64,000 bases of DNA from Halospina sp040196175 (GCF_040196175.1 NZ_JBEFNF010000006.1:124001-188000); one strand, 5' to 3'; shown: positions 19,248 to 28,789, counted from the stretch's first letter. A program made the numbers and translations. The notes: generated by a model not told the origin, from the letters alone.

Positions 19248-20264
19248 ATGCAGACCTGGAAAAAATCCGCCATCGCCCTGGCCGCACTTGTGAGCGCGAG
19301 CACGGCTTCTGTCGCCCAGGAGCGCGACCAGATCCGGATCGTTGGTTCAAGCACCGTTTACCCCTTCGCCAGTTATGTGGTCGAAGAGTTCGGGGCCACC
19401 ACGGAGTATCCCACTCCAACCATTGAATCCACGGGGTCTGGTGGCGGCATCCGGCTGTTCTGTGAAGGCACTGGTGCCGGCACGCCGGACATCACCAACG
19501 CCTCCCGCCGTATGAAACCCAGCGAATTTGACCGCTGCCAGGACAACGGCGTAAAGAAGATCACTGAGGCCATGATCGGCTCCGATGGCATCGTCCTGGC
19601 CCAGAGCAAAGCCAATGATGATTTCAACGTTACCCGTGAAGAGATCCTGTTGGCAGTGGCCGATAAGGTTCCGAAGAACGGCGAACTGGTAGACAATCCC
19701 CACGACAACTGGAGTGACATCGACTCGAGCCTTCCGGACCGTGAGATCGAAATCCTTGGCCCGCCAACCACCTCCGGCACCCGCGATGCCTTTGAGGAAC
19801 TGGCTATGGCGGCTGTCAGTGAAGAAGCCGGCTACCCAGGTGAGTACACCGATGTCCGCTCTGACGGTGCCTACGTGGATTCAGGTGAAAACGACAACCT
19901 GATCGTCAAACGCATTCAGGAAAACAAGGCGGCTATTGGCGTCTTCGGTTACAGCTTTCTGGAGGAGAACCGCGACAGCATCAAGGCCCTCAGCGTGAAT
20001 AGCGTTGAACCCACGACCGAGAGCATTTCCAAAGAAGATTATCCCATCGCGCGGAGCCTGTGGTTCTACATCAAGAACGCCCACGAAGGGGACGTGGTGT
20101 CGGGTGTTGACGGCTACGTCAGCCTCTTCATGGACGATCTGATGATTGGTCCGAACGGGCTGCTCGTTGGTGAAGGCCTGATTCCCCTGAATGGCGAAAC
20201 CCGCAGCAAGTGGCAGGAACGCGTTGCCAATCGGGTTGAACTCAAACGTAGCGATCTCAAGTAA
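19248..20264 (+). CDS. pstS: Phosphate ABC transporter substrate-binding protein
   Basis: Periplasmic phosphate receptor of the Pst transporter. The 338-residue precursor has a signal peptide ending near ASTASVAQ. The mature protein shows the family signatures IRIVGSSTVYPFASYVVEEFG, IESTGSGGGIRLFCEGTG, DITNASRRMK, GSDGIVLAQ and ILGPPTTSGTRDAFEEL; the SST, GSGGG and SGT loops contact phosphate. It belongs to the variant that co-occurs with long PstC/PstA. GGAG lies 7 bases before the ATG, and the tandem Pho boxes stand upstream. Confidence 0.95.
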   Translation: MQTWKKSAIALAALVSASTASVAQERDQIRIVGSSTVYPFASYVVEEFGATTEYPTPTIESTGSGGGIRLFCEGTGAGTPDITNASRRMKPSEFDRCQDNGVKKITEAMIGSDGIVLAQSKANDDFNVTREEILLAVADKVPKNGELVDNPHDNWSDIDSSLPDREIEILGPPTTSGTRDAFEELAMAAVSEEAGYPGEYTDVRSDGAYVDSGENDNLIVKRIQENKAAIGVFGYSFLEENRDSIKALSVNSVEPTTESISKEDYPIARSLWFYIKNAHEGDVVSGVDGYVSLFMDDLMIGPNGLLVGEGLIPLNGETRSKWQERVANRVELKRSDLK

Positions 20265-20277
20265 TCTCTGGTAATTT

Positions 20278-20315
20278 CCCGGCTGCTTTCCGCCGCCTGC
20301 GGGCAGTCGGGTTTT
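20278..20315 (+). terminator. Attenuator-like hairpin between pstS and pstC
   Basis: CCCGGCTGC (20278-20286) pairs with GCAGTCGGG (20303-20311), one mismatch, around a 16-base loop, and TTTT follows directly (20312-20315). Located in the 76-base pstS-pstC gap, it would stop part of the transcripts and help make the binding protein in excess over the permease. Confidence 0.6.
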
Positions 20316-20340
20316 CGAGTGTACAGGGGAGGCAACAACA

Positions 20341-21591
20341 GTGGGCGTAGGTGAAACCACGCTGTTCATGCTCGCGGGACTGATCCCGCTGGGTTACGCC
20401 GGATTCTTCCTGGGCCGGCGCAAGGCACTGGCAACCCAGGCCGATGGCAACCGCCTGCACTCCAGGCCCCAGCAGTACGGTTGGTACTCAGTAGTCGCCA
20501 TGGCGGTGCCCGCCATCGGGGTCGCCTTTGCCGCCTCCCTGCTCAATCTTCTCGGCTGGATTGCTCTGCCTTCAGAGCTGGTGCTGATCATGACGCTGGT
20601 CACAGCGGCAGTCGGCTTCGCCTGTGGCCTCAAGGCAATCCGCCCCAACCTGCGCGCCCGCAATACCCTTGACCGGCTGATTCGCTGGCTGCTGCTGGGC
20701 GCGGCTCTGATTTCCATCATGACCACCCTCGCCATTGTGCTGTCGGTCATTTTCGAGGCCATGCGCTTCTTCCGGGAAGTCAGTGTCTGGGAATTCATAA
20801 CCGGGACCGTCTGGTCGCCCGGGGATTCTTTCCTGGAAGCTGCCGGCCGCGGTGATGAAGTCAGTGAGGGCGGTGGTGGTGTCTTCGGTTCGGTACCTCT
20901 GTTTGCGGGTACCTTCATGGTCACCGCCATCGCCATGGCAGTGGCATTGCCCATCGGGCTGCTGTCCGCGATCTTCATGTCCGAGTACGCATCGCTGCGC
21001 ACCCGGGGCGTGGTCAAACCAATCCTCGAGATCCTCGCCGGCATTCCCACGGTGGTCTATGGTTTCTTCGCCGCCATCACCGTAACGCCCATTGTGGTGG
21101 ACATTGCCGGCTTATTCGGGCTCGACGCCTCCTACAGCAACATTCTTTCGCCCGGCATCGTCATGGGCATCATGATCATTCCTTTCATCTCGTCACTTTC
21201 GGATGACGTGATCAACAGCATTCCCCAGAGCCTGCGCGAGGGCGCCTTCGCGCTGGGCACCACCCGTTCTGAAACCATCAAGAACGTGGTCGTGCCCGCC
21301 GCATTACCCGGCGTGATATCCGCCTTCCTGCTGGGGGTCTCACGCGCCCTGGGCGAAACCATGATCGTGGTGATGGCGGCGGGCGTTCGTCCCAACCTGA
21401 CCTGGAACCCGCTGGAAGACATGACCACGGTCACCGTCAACATTGTCTATTCGCTGACCGGAGACCAGTCCTTCGACAGCCCTCAGACGCTCTCCGCCTT
21501 TGCCCTGGGGCTGGTGCTGTTCATTGTAACCCTGACGCTGAACATCATCTCCACGGTGCTGGTGCGGCGCTTCAAGCAACAATACGACTGA
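20341..21591 (+). CDS. pstC: Phosphate ABC transporter permease PstC
   Basis: Inner-membrane channel subunit. The 416 residues exceed E. coli PstC (319) because of an N-terminal extension of about 100 residues with extra membrane helices, known from the long PstC type of Vibrio and Pseudomonas. The core has the binding-protein-dependent permease fold: PLFAGTFMVTAIAMAVALPIGLLSAIF, ILEILAGIPTVVYGFFA, and the EAA-like loop SLREGAFALGTTRSETIKNVVVPAALPG followed by RALGETMIVVMAAG. The start is GTG at 20341 behind GGGGAGG. It is 10 bases from pstA. Confidence 0.95.
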   Translation: MGVGETTLFMLAGLIPLGYAGFFLGRRKALATQADGNRLHSRPQQYGWYSVVAMAVPAIGVAFAASLLNLLGWIALPSELVLIMTLVTAAVGFACGLKAIRPNLRARNTLDRLIRWLLLGAALISIMTTLAIVLSVIFEAMRFFREVSVWEFITGTVWSPGDSFLEAAGRGDEVSEGGGGVFGSVPLFAGTFMVTAIAMAVALPIGLLSAIFMSEYASLRTRGVVKPILEILAGIPTVVYGFFAAITVTPIVVDIAGLFGLDASYSNILSPGIVMGIMIIPFISSLSDDVINSIPQSLREGAFALGTTRSETIKNVVVPAALPGVISAFLLGVSRALGETMIVVMAAGVRPNLTWNPLEDMTTVTVNIVYSLTGDQSFDSPQTLSAFALGLVLFIVTLTLNIISTVLVRRFKQQYD

Positions 21592-21601
21592 GCGATCCGA
21601 T

Positions 21602-22774
21602 ATGAGTACGCGCAAACTGACCGGCTCCGCCAACGATGCCCGCATCCGCCGGCGCTACCGTGCCGAACGGCGCTTCAAGGCGTACTGCATTGGGGCGGTT
21701 ACCATCGCCTTCGCCATCATCGTGGCGTTCTTCAGTGACATTATCAGCCAGGGTTACACCGCCTTCTGGCAGCATGAGGTCAAGGTCACGCTTGAGTACA
21801 ACGAGCGCTCCGCCCGTCTGAGCCAGTTCGCGCTGCCCGGGGAGATGCGTGAGGTCGCCTCACGGGGTGCAACACGCTCCATACCCTTAGCCATTGACCG
21901 CAACCCCGACCTGATGGGCACCACCGATGAAAAATGGGTGCCCGTGAAAGCGGAAATTGACCAGTATCTCAAACACGGTCATTCCATCAGCAACGATCTA
22001 AAGAAGAAGGTCGATACCCTCTTTGCGGAAGGCCAGATCCGCGAGGCTTTCAATACCCGCTTTTTCACCACCGGCGACTCCAAGCTGCCGGAACTGGCGG
22101 GTATCTTCTCGGCGGCTGTGGGCACCCTCTATGTTCTGGGCATCACTCTGATCTTCGCCTTCCCCATCGGGGTCATGTCGGCGGTCTATCTGGAGGAGTT
22201 CGCCCCGGACAATAAGCTGACCCAGACCATCGAGGTCAACATCAACAACCTGGCTGCGGTGCCGTCGATCATCTTCGGCCTGCTGGGTCTGTCCCTGTTC
22301 ATCAACTTCTTCGGGGTTCCCCGTTCCTCAGCACTGGCCGGTGGCCTGACCCTGGGTCTGATGACTCTGCCGATCATCATCATAAGCACCCGCGCGGCAT
22401 TGCGAGCCGTACCCGATCCCATCCGCCTTGGCGCCTTCGCCATGGGTTGCTCCCGCTGGCAGGTGGTAAGGGACCATGTGCTGCCGTCATCACTGCCAGG
22501 CATACTCACCGGTACCATCATCGGGCTGGCCCAGGCCATGGGCGAAACGGCGCCGTTGATCATTGTGGGCATGATCGCCTACATCCCGGAGGCGCCTTCC
22601 GGCATCTTTGAGTCCGCCACGGTTCTTCCGGCACAGGTCTTCACCTGGGCCTCGGAACCCCAGCAAGCCTATGTGGAGAAGACGGCTGCCGGCATCCTGG
22701 TGCTGCTGGCGGTGCTCCTGACCCTGAATGCAACGGCCGTCTTCCTGCGGCGCCGGTTCGAACGCCGCTGGTAG
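21602..22774 (+). CDS. pstA: Phosphate ABC transporter permease PstA
   Basis: Second permease subunit. It has 390 residues against 296 in E. coli. The surplus is a hydrophilic periplasmic insertion of about 110 residues after the first membrane helix (about 55-160; e.g. LPGEMREVASRGATRSIPLAIDRNPDL in part). The conserved core has GVMSAVYLEEFAPDNKLTQTIEVNINNLAAVPSIIFGLLG in pieces, the EAA-type loop IRLGAFAMGCSRWQVVRDHVLPSSLPG, and AQAMGETAPLIIVGM. It sits 10 bases after pstC and 17 before pstB. Confidence 0.95.
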   Translation: MSTRKLTGSANDARIRRRYRAERRFKAYCIGAVTIAFAIIVAFFSDIISQGYTAFWQHEVKVTLEYNERSARLSQFALPGEMREVASRGATRSIPLAIDRNPDLMGTTDEKWVPVKAEIDQYLKHGHSISNDLKKKVDTLFAEGQIREAFNTRFFTTGDSKLPELAGIFSAAVGTLYVLGITLIFAFPIGVMSAVYLEEFAPDNKLTQTIEVNINNLAAVPSIIFGLLGLSLFINFFGVPRSSALAGGLTLGLMTLPIIIISTRAALRAVPDPIRLGAFAMGCSRWQVVRDHVLPSSLPGILTGTIIGLAQAMGETAPLIIVGMIAYIPEAPSGIFESATVLPAQVFTWASEPQQAYVEKTAAGILVLLAVLLTLNATAVFLRRRFERRW

Positions 22775-22791
22775 CGCTAGTCGAGGTGCTT

Positions 22792-23658
22792 ATGTACTCT
22801 GAAGCCACAACCGAATCACCCGAGACCACGGAATCAGTGACCGCTATGACCGGGCAGACCGACACCGACACACCGACCCCCAGGGCCGAAGCCGCCAACA
22901 AAGACGTCAAGGTCAGGGCCGAGAATTTGAATCTCTGGTATGGCCAGACACAAGCGCTGCACAACCTTAATCTCAACATCTATGATCGGGAAGTAACGGC
23001 CATGATCGGCCCCTCGGGCTGCGGCAAGAGCTCATTCCTGCGCTGCCTCAACCGCATGAATGACCTGATCCCGAGTGTGCGGATTAACGGGGAAATCACC
23101 CTGGATGGCGAAGACATTTACGATCCCGATGTGGACGTCGTCCAGCTGCGCAGCAACGTGGGCATGGTCTTCCAGAAGCCCAACCCCTTCCCCAAGAGTA
23201 TCTACGAGAACATTGCCTACGCACCACGATTGCATGGCATCGTGAACAGCCGCAGAGACCTGGACGAATTGGTGGAACACTCGCTAAAACGCGCAGGACT
23301 CTGGCGGGAAGTATCGGACCGGCTCGAAACACCGGGTACGGCCCTCTCCGGCGGCCAGCAGCAGCGTCTGTGCATTGCCCGTGCGATTGCCGTGAACCCG
23401 GAAGTCATCCTGATGGACGAGCCGGCTTCCTCCCTGGACCCGTTGGCCACGGCCACCATTGAGGAATTGATCGACGAGCTGAAGGACCGCTACACTATCG
23501 CCATCGTCACCCATAACCTCCAGCAGGCTGCGCGCGTAGCCAGCTATACCGCCTTCTTCCATATGGGCGAAATCGTGGAGTTCAATGACACGGACACGCT
23601 CTTCACTAATCCGCGCGAGCAGAAGACCGAAGACTACATTACCGGTCGCTACGGCTGA
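22792..23658 (+). CDS. pstB: Phosphate ABC transporter ATP-binding protein
   Basis: ATPase of the Pst transporter, 288 residues. A threonine/glutamate-rich N-terminal tail of about 38 residues precedes the cassette: Walker A IGPSGCGKSSFLRCLNRMND, Q-loop VGMVFQKPNPFPKSIYEN, signature LSGGQQQRLCIARAIA, Walker B VILMDEPASSLDP and the switch His in IVTHNLQQAARV. The ATG at 22792 with GAGG 5 bases before it is preferred to the GTG at 22786. phoU does not follow; the next gene is on the other strand. Confidence 0.95.
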   Translation: MYSEATTESPETTESVTAMTGQTDTDTPTPRAEAANKDVKVRAENLNLWYGQTQALHNLNLNIYDREVTAMIGPSGCGKSSFLRCLNRMNDLIPSVRINGEITLDGEDIYDPDVDVVQLRSNVGMVFQKPNPFPKSIYENIAYAPRLHGIVNSRRDLDELVEHSLKRAGLWREVSDRLETPGTALSGGQQQRLCIARAIAVNPEVILMDEPASSLDPLATATIEELIDELKDRYTIAIVTHNLQQAARVASYTAFFHMGEIVEFNDTDTLFTNPREQKTEDYITGRYG

Positions 23659-23680
23659 TCCGATTATCCGGGCTCAGCCG
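23652..23680. terminator. Candidate bidirectional hairpin between pstB and the PAAR gene
   Basis: CGGCTGA (23652-23658) and TCAGCCG (23674-23680) are perfect complements around a 15-base loop. Each arm contains the stop codon of one of the two convergent genes. There is no T tract. Confidence 0.4.
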
Positions 23681-23961
23681 ATGAGCACCGTCGGGTTGCC
23701 GACCACCAGCTTACCCCCGTGGGCTGTCGCACAGCCCAGGGTGGCGGCAGGCCTGCCATTGATGAATACCGTCGGCGAGCCTTCACTGACGGTGTCCGGC
23801 GGTCCTAGACAGACGGCCTTGTCGCCCTGACGGACGGCGGGGCACCCCCCGATCAGCACATCCGGTGCGCCTTCAACGGCAGGACCGCCCACATGGGGTT
23901 TGGGCCCATCAAACTGGGGACAGACGTGAAAATCGCCGAGGGTGGCAGCGGGTTTGCCCAT
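23674..23961 (-). CDS. PAAR-domain protein
   Basis: The 95-residue protein is a single PAAR domain (PF05488 type), the cone that tips type VI secretion spikes. It is built of short glycine/proline-rich repeats: MGKPAATLGDFHVCPQ, HVGGPAVEGAPDVLIGGCPAVRQGD, SEGSPTVFINGRPAATLGC, AHGGKLVVGNPTVLIG. The His/Cys residues that bind the tip metal are present. No effector extension and no tss or vgrG gene is nearby, so it is an orphan. It converges on pstB with a shared stop-codon hairpin. Confidence 0.88.
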   Translation of the reverse strand: MGKPAATLGDFHVCPQFDGPKPHVGGPAVEGAPDVLIGGCPAVRQGDKAVCLGPPDTVSEGSPTVFINGRPAATLGCATAHGGKLVVGNPTVLIG

Positions 23962-24132
23962 GAACCTCTCCCTGTTCCTTTTCTGATCTGATACCTGCTT
24001 TGCCGATTCGGGGTGAATCGAATTCCTTGTGCGCCTGTGAGCGCACAGGACGGAATTAAATCACTGCTGCCAGCGCCAATCAAGCCACGCCCTCTCAATG
24101 CTATAATGCAATGCCATTCAGGAGGACTGCCC

Positions 24133-26148
24133 GTGGCCGATCTCAACCCCCGCCAACGCGAAGCCGTTAAATACCTGGACGGACCCCTGCTGGTGCTCGC
24201 CGGCGCCGGCAGCGGCAAAACCAGCGTCATCACGCGCAAGATCGCCCATCTGATTGAGTACGCCGGCTACCCTGGGCGCCACATCGCTGCCGTCACTTTC
24301 ACCAACAAGGCAGCCCGTGAGATGAAAGAGCGGGTCAGCAAACTGGTCGACCGGCGCGCCGCGCGGGGCCTGACCGTGGCCACATTCCACAACCTCGGAC
24401 TGACCATCCTGCGCGAAGAACACGACGCGGTCGGCTACCATCCAGGCTTCTCCATCTTTGATGCCGAGGACGCGCGCGCCCTGCTGCGTGATCTGTTAGC
24501 GGAGCACGCCCCGGACACCGGCCTCGGGATTGGTGATCTGCAGGCGACCATCTCCAGCTGGAAGAATGCGATGCTGCTGCCCGACCAGGCGCTGAGCCGG
24601 GCCAACGAGGCCCGCGAGGAGCGCTTTGCGGTCATTTACCAGCATTACGCGGACTACCTTAAAGCTTATAACGCCCTGGACTTCGACGACCTGATCCTGC
24701 TGCCGGTGCTGCTGTTCCGCAACCACGAGGAGGTGCTGCAGAAATGGCAGCGCCGCATCCGCTACCTGCTGGTGGATGAGTACCAGGACACCAACCTGAG
24801 CCAGTACGAGCTGGTACGCATGCTTGTGGGCCACCGTCAGGGCCTGACGGTGGTCGGTGACGACGACCAGTCCATCTACGCCTGGCGCGGCGCGCGGCCG
24901 GAAAACCTGGCCCAGCTCAAAGAGGACTTCCCGTCGCTGAAGATTGTCAAGCTGGAACAGAACTACCGTTCCATGCGCCGCATCCTGAGCACAGCCAATA
25001 CCGTTATCGCCAACAACCCGCATGTTTTCGACAAAGCCCTGTGGAGTGACCTGGGTGTGGGCGATCCCATCCGCATTCTGCGTACCCGTAATGAGGAAGG
25101 CGAGGCCGAACGCATCGCCTCCGAGATCCTGGACCAGCGGCTTCGCAATCGCTCGGAATACCGCGACTTCGCCGTGCTCTATCGAGGCAACCATCAGTCG
25201 AAACTGCTGGAGATCAAGCTCCAGGCTTACCAGATCCCCTACAAAATCTCCGGCGGAACCTCATTTTTCGCGCGCAATGAAATCAAGGATGCGATGGCGT
25301 ATCTGCGCCTTCTGACCAACCCGGATGACGATGTCGCCTTCCTGCGCGTGGTCAACGTCCCGCGCCGGGAGATCGGCCCGCGCACGCTGGAGCAGCTCAC
25401 CGGCTACGCTCGCCAGCGACAGATGAGTCTGGTGCGTGCTCTGGATGAAGTAGGTGCCGAAAGCCATATCCAGGGCCGGGCCCTGGAGAAGCTGCGCCGT
25501 TTCACCCACTTCCTGCACGACGTTCGCGCCCAGCTGGAAAACGGCGATGACACCCTGGACGTGATCCGCCGGATGTTTACTGAGGTGGAATACGAAGAAT
25601 GGTTGCACCAGAACGCTTCCAGCGCCAAGCAGGCCCAGAAGCGCATGGAGAACGTGTGGTACCTGCTGGATTCCATCGAGCAGATGGAACCGGACGAAGA
25701 CGACGGCGATACAGAACAGACCCTGGAGGACGCCGTCAGTCGCCTGGTACTGCGTGACATTCTGGATCGCCAGGAGGAAGAGGACGACAGCGACCGGGTC
25801 CAGCTGATGACCCTGCACGCCTCAAAAGGGCTGGAGTTTCCTCATGTCTTCGTCATGGGGCTGGAGGAGGAACTGCTGCCGCACCGCAGCAGCATCGAGT
25901 CAGAAACCATCGAGGAGGAGCGGCGCCTGATGTACGTGGGCATCACCCGCGCCCAGCGCACCCTGACCCTGACCTACACTGCCCAGCGCAAGCAGTACGG
26001 CGAACTCATTGAGCCCATTCCCAGCCGCTTTCTGGACGAAATGCCGGACGACCATGTGGAACGCGAGGGCAGCTCGGACAAAGACCCCGAGGCGAACCAG
26101 CGCCGCGGCCGAGCCACTCTGTCAGCACTTATGGACGACCTCTCATGA
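24133..26148 (+). CDS. rep: ATP-dependent DNA helicase Rep
   Basis: 3'-5' superfamily 1 helicase that helps replication forks pass obstacles. The GTG at 24133 sits 7 bases after AGGAGG and gives 671 residues, close to E. coli Rep (673); the frame is open further upstream without support. UvrD-type motifs are in order: LNPRQREAV, AGAGSGKTSVITRKI, FTNKAAREMKERV, LLVDEYQDTN, VVGDDDQSIYAWRGA, LEQNYRS, LMTLHASKGLEFPHVFVMGLEE and EERRLMYVGITRAQ. It ends 6 bases inside the convergent narL. Confidence 0.96.
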   Translation: MADLNPRQREAVKYLDGPLLVLAGAGSGKTSVITRKIAHLIEYAGYPGRHIAAVTFTNKAAREMKERVSKLVDRRAARGLTVATFHNLGLTILREEHDAVGYHPGFSIFDAEDARALLRDLLAEHAPDTGLGIGDLQATISSWKNAMLLPDQALSRANEAREERFAVIYQHYADYLKAYNALDFDDLILLPVLLFRNHEEVLQKWQRRIRYLLVDEYQDTNLSQYELVRMLVGHRQGLTVVGDDDQSIYAWRGARPENLAQLKEDFPSLKIVKLEQNYRSMRRILSTANTVIANNPHVFDKALWSDLGVGDPIRILRTRNEEGEAERIASEILDQRLRNRSEYRDFAVLYRGNHQSKLLEIKLQAYQIPYKISGGTSFFARNEIKDAMAYLRLLTNPDDDVAFLRVVNVPRREIGPRTLEQLTGYARQRQMSLVRALDEVGAESHIQGRALEKLRRFTHFLHDVRAQLENGDDTLDVIRRMFTEVEYEEWLHQNASSAKQAQKRMENVWYLLDSIEQMEPDEDDGDTEQTLEDAVSRLVLRDILDRQEEEDDSDRVQLMTLHASKGLEFPHVFVMGLEEELLPHRSSIESETIEEERRLMYVGITRAQRTLTLTYTAQRKQYGELIEPIPSRFLDEMPDDHVEREGSSDKDPEANQRRGRATLSALMDDLS

Positions 26149-26817
26149 GGTTTCGGAGTACCCCTCCTGCACCGCCCAGACGGCGGCTTCCACCCGGGAA
26201 CGCAGCCCGAGCTTCTTGAGCAGGTGCTTGACGTGCACCTTCACGGTGCCCTCGCTGATATCCAGCCGCCGGGCCACCATCTTGTTGGAAAGCCCCTCCG
26301 CGATGTGGCGCAGAATGTCTTTCTCGCGCGGGGTCAGGCTGGCGTAGTCCGGGCCCTGCGTTTCCGGGGTTTGCTGCTGGCGCAGGGCATCCGCCAGCAG
26401 GGTGGTCAGCCGGTCACTGATCACCAGCTTGCCTACGGCCGCCTGGTGCAGACGACCCATCAGATCCTCGGGCTCCATGTCCTTGAGCAGATAGCCATCC
26501 GCTCCGGCACGCAGCGCCGTGACCACATCATCCTCGGCATCCGATACCGTGAAAATCACAATACGCCCGGGAAAGCCATCATCACGGAGCCTGCGCAGCG
26601 TTTCATGCCCATCTGTCCCGGGCATATTCAGATCCAACAGGATCAGATCCGGATCCAGTTCTTTTGCAAGCCGCAAACCCTCCTCGGCATTACTCGCCTC
26701 TCCTGCCAGGGTCATGCTGTCTTCCATGTCCAGCAACTGGGTAATACCCCGGCGAAGCAGGGGGTGGTCATCAATCAGAAGAAGGCGAGCGGGGTTGTTT
26801 TCTTCTGGCTGGCTCAT
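26143..26817 (-). CDS. narL: Nitrate/nitrite response regulator NarL
   Basis: Two-component regulator that controls nitrate respiration genes. The 224-residue protein has a receiver domain with the acidic pair LLLIDDHPLLRRG, phospho-acceptor Asp62 (LILLDLNMPGTDG) and Lys in GYLLKDMEPEDL. A LuxR-type HTH (about 158-212) follows: LTPREKDILRHIAEGLSNKMVARRLDISEGTVKVHVKHLLKKLGL. It lies 35 bases after narX, its cognate kinase gene, on the same strand. Candidate NarL heptamers occur upstream of narX and narG. Confidence 0.94.
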   Translation of the reverse strand: MSQPEENNPARLLLIDDHPLLRRGITQLLDMEDSMTLAGEASNAEEGLRLAKELDPDLILLDLNMPGTDGHETLRRLRDDGFPGRIVIFTVSDAEDDVVTALRAGADGYLLKDMEPEDLMGRLHQAAVGKLVISDRLTTLLADALRQQQTPETQGPDYASLTPREKDILRHIAEGLSNKMVARRLDISEGTVKVHVKHLLKKLGLRSRVEAAVWAVQEGYSETS

Positions 26818-26852
26818 GGTTTTATCCCGTTACTGGTCAGTTGCCGAAAAGT

Positions 26853-28706
26853 TCAGGAAGCCTGGATCAGGCTGGAGTTGTTCTGGGGAATCATCAGGCG
26901 CACTTCAGTGCCCCCTTCCTCCCGGTTATGCATGCTGATCTCGCCGCCCAGGGTCTGGCTGCGATCACGCATGATCACGATGCCATAGTGACTCGGTGGT
27001 ACCCCATCATCAGGCAACCCGACGCCATTATCCCGAACCACCACCCGCAGAGCCCCATTGTGCTGGTAGACGTGCACGGAAGCCTGGGTCGCGCTGGCAT
27101 GTTTGAGCACGTTCGCCAGCGCTTCACGCACAATCTGAAGCACGTGGATCTCTTCATTGGGTGAGAACATCCTGGGCGCCATATTGTATTCCAGTGACAC
27201 GGGGTAGCCCAGCCGCTCACTGAACTCTCTCACCGTCTGGTTCAGGGCCTCCTCAAGCCCGGGCGAATCGAACTGCAGACGAAAGGTTGTCAACAGCTCA
27301 CGAAGCTGGCGGTAGCCGTTGTTGAGCCCGTTTCGAAGCTCCTGGATCACCTCCCCTTCGCGGGCATCCACCTCACGGCCGGATTCCTGCTGGATTCGCT
27401 GAAGGCGGGCCACCTGCATCTTGAGATAAGACATCGATTGCGCCAGCGAGTCATGCAGCTCACGCGCGATCACGGTGCGTTCTTCCATCAACGTCAGCCG
27501 CTGCTGCTCGGTCATTCGCTGATTCAGGTAGACAGCGGTACCCAGCTGGTCTGCCAGGGTCTCCAAAAGCTGACGTTCATGTTGCTCAAGCTCCCTGCCT
27601 CTCGGGTACCAGACCTCCAGGGTCCCCACCAGCTCATCACCGGTACGCACCGGCAAAAGCAGGCGCATACGGTCTTCCTCGGGCTGATCCAGAAAACTGT
27701 GGCAACCAACCAAGCAGGCATCACAGTTGAAAGAACGGCAATGGTCCGGGCGGGTTTCCGCGAACGTCGTCACCGCCTCAAACGAGGCCTCGTTCTCCCG
27801 TTCATGCAGATAAAGACTGACTGGTCCAATGTTGAGCAGGCTTTCAAGCTGCTGCAATAAAGGAACGGATCCTTCACACAGATCCGTCGCCGCGTAAAGA
27901 GACCGGCTGGCGCTGTGCAGAAGCTGCAGCGCCCGGTGACTGCGCTCCAGTTCATCAGCACGGGCGGCGGCCCGGGACTCCAGATCCGCATACCGTCGCG
28001 AGAGGGATGCACTCATCTGATCAAAGCTGCGGCCAAGCACGCCCAGCTCATCCTGGCCCCGGAACTCTGTGCGCCGGGAAAAATCCTGATGCGCCGCTGC
28101 CCGCGCTATGGTCAGAAGCCGGTTCAAAGGCTCAACCACACGCCGGCGCACATCAATGAACAGAACAATCACCACTGCCAGGGTCAACAGCAGGGACAGC
28201 ACCTGCACCATGGCCAGCAGCGTAATCCGGGATTCGGCGCGGCGTTCAAGAGCGCCCACCAGATCATCGACCTCCGTTATAAAAGCGGTGGTGGTACGCA
28301 CGGGCATGCTGGCGATACCGTCACCCTCAAGCGCGCCTTGATAGGCAGGCCGGATCAGAGCCAGCCAAGTCAGCCGCACCCGCTGATAGCGGGCTGTTAC
28401 CGGATGATCCAGACCGGGCATGACACTGTTGAGCAGTGGGCTCTCCAAACGGTGCGTGATCTGCTGCATCTGCTGTTCAAGCGCCTGCCGCGCCCCGCCA
28501 GGCGATTCCTCGCTCTCAACGCCGGCAAGGGTTACCAGGCGCTGCAGCTCCATACGGATCAGACCCGAGTGGTTGATGGCAGTGGCATCACCTCTGGCAC
28601 TGGCAGAGATGATCAGCGAAACCACAATATTGATCAGTGCCACGATCACAACGGCGGCCAGCGCCACACCAACGCGGGCAATCAATGAATCCCTGAAAAG
28701 ACGCAT
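26853..28706 (-). CDS. narX: Nitrate/nitrite sensor histidine kinase NarX
   Basis: Membrane sensor kinase, 617 residues. It has TM1 at 12-34, then the P-box nitrate-binding segment ATAINHSGLIRMELQRL (41-57), a periplasmic four-helix bundle, and TM2 at about 161-185. A HAMP domain follows (186-240), then a GAF-like central module with four cysteines (323, 328, 331, 335). The HisKA_3 domain carries His418 in IARELHDSLAQSMSYLKMQ, and the ATPase domain has LQIVREALANVLKHASA and VRDNGVGLPDDG. It diverges from the half-size NarK-like gene and precedes narL. Confidence 0.93.
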   Translation of the reverse strand: MRLFRDSLIARVGVALAAVVIVALINIVVSLIISASARGDATAINHSGLIRMELQRLVTLAGVESEESPGGARQALEQQMQQITHRLESPLLNSVMPGLDHPVTARYQRVRLTWLALIRPAYQGALEGDGIASMPVRTTTAFITEVDDLVGALERRAESRITLLAMVQVLSLLLTLAVVIVLFIDVRRRVVEPLNRLLTIARAAAHQDFSRRTEFRGQDELGVLGRSFDQMSASLSRRYADLESRAAARADELERSHRALQLLHSASRSLYAATDLCEGSVPLLQQLESLLNIGPVSLYLHERENEASFEAVTTFAETRPDHCRSFNCDACLVGCHSFLDQPEEDRMRLLLPVRTGDELVGTLEVWYPRGRELEQHERQLLETLADQLGTAVYLNQRMTEQQRLTLMEERTVIARELHDSLAQSMSYLKMQVARLQRIQQESGREVDAREGEVIQELRNGLNNGYRQLRELLTTFRLQFDSPGLEEALNQTVREFSERLGYPVSLEYNMAPRMFSPNEEIHVLQIVREALANVLKHASATQASVHVYQHNGALRVVVRDNGVGLPDDGVPPSHYGIVIMRDRSQTLGGEISMHNREEGGTEVRLMIPQNNSSLIQAS

Positions 28707-28782
28707 GAGGCTCTCGGCAAGTGATAACGGACTCGGCGTACGCCGAAAGTAATAGACATACTACACCAATTCAACAGCCAAC

Positions 28783-28789
28783 TACCTCT
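28783..28789 (+). promoter_or_regulatory. Possible NarL heptamer in the narX upstream region
   Basis: TACCTCT fits the NarL heptamer TACYYMT. It lies in the 151-base region between the divergent narX and NarK-like genes. A 7-base word is weak evidence, and no good inverted partner at 2-base spacing is present. Confidence 0.25.

Noticed and set aside
23674..23961. Type VI secretion cluster around the PAAR gene
   Set aside because: No tss, hcp or vgrG gene lies on either side; neighbours are pstB and rep.
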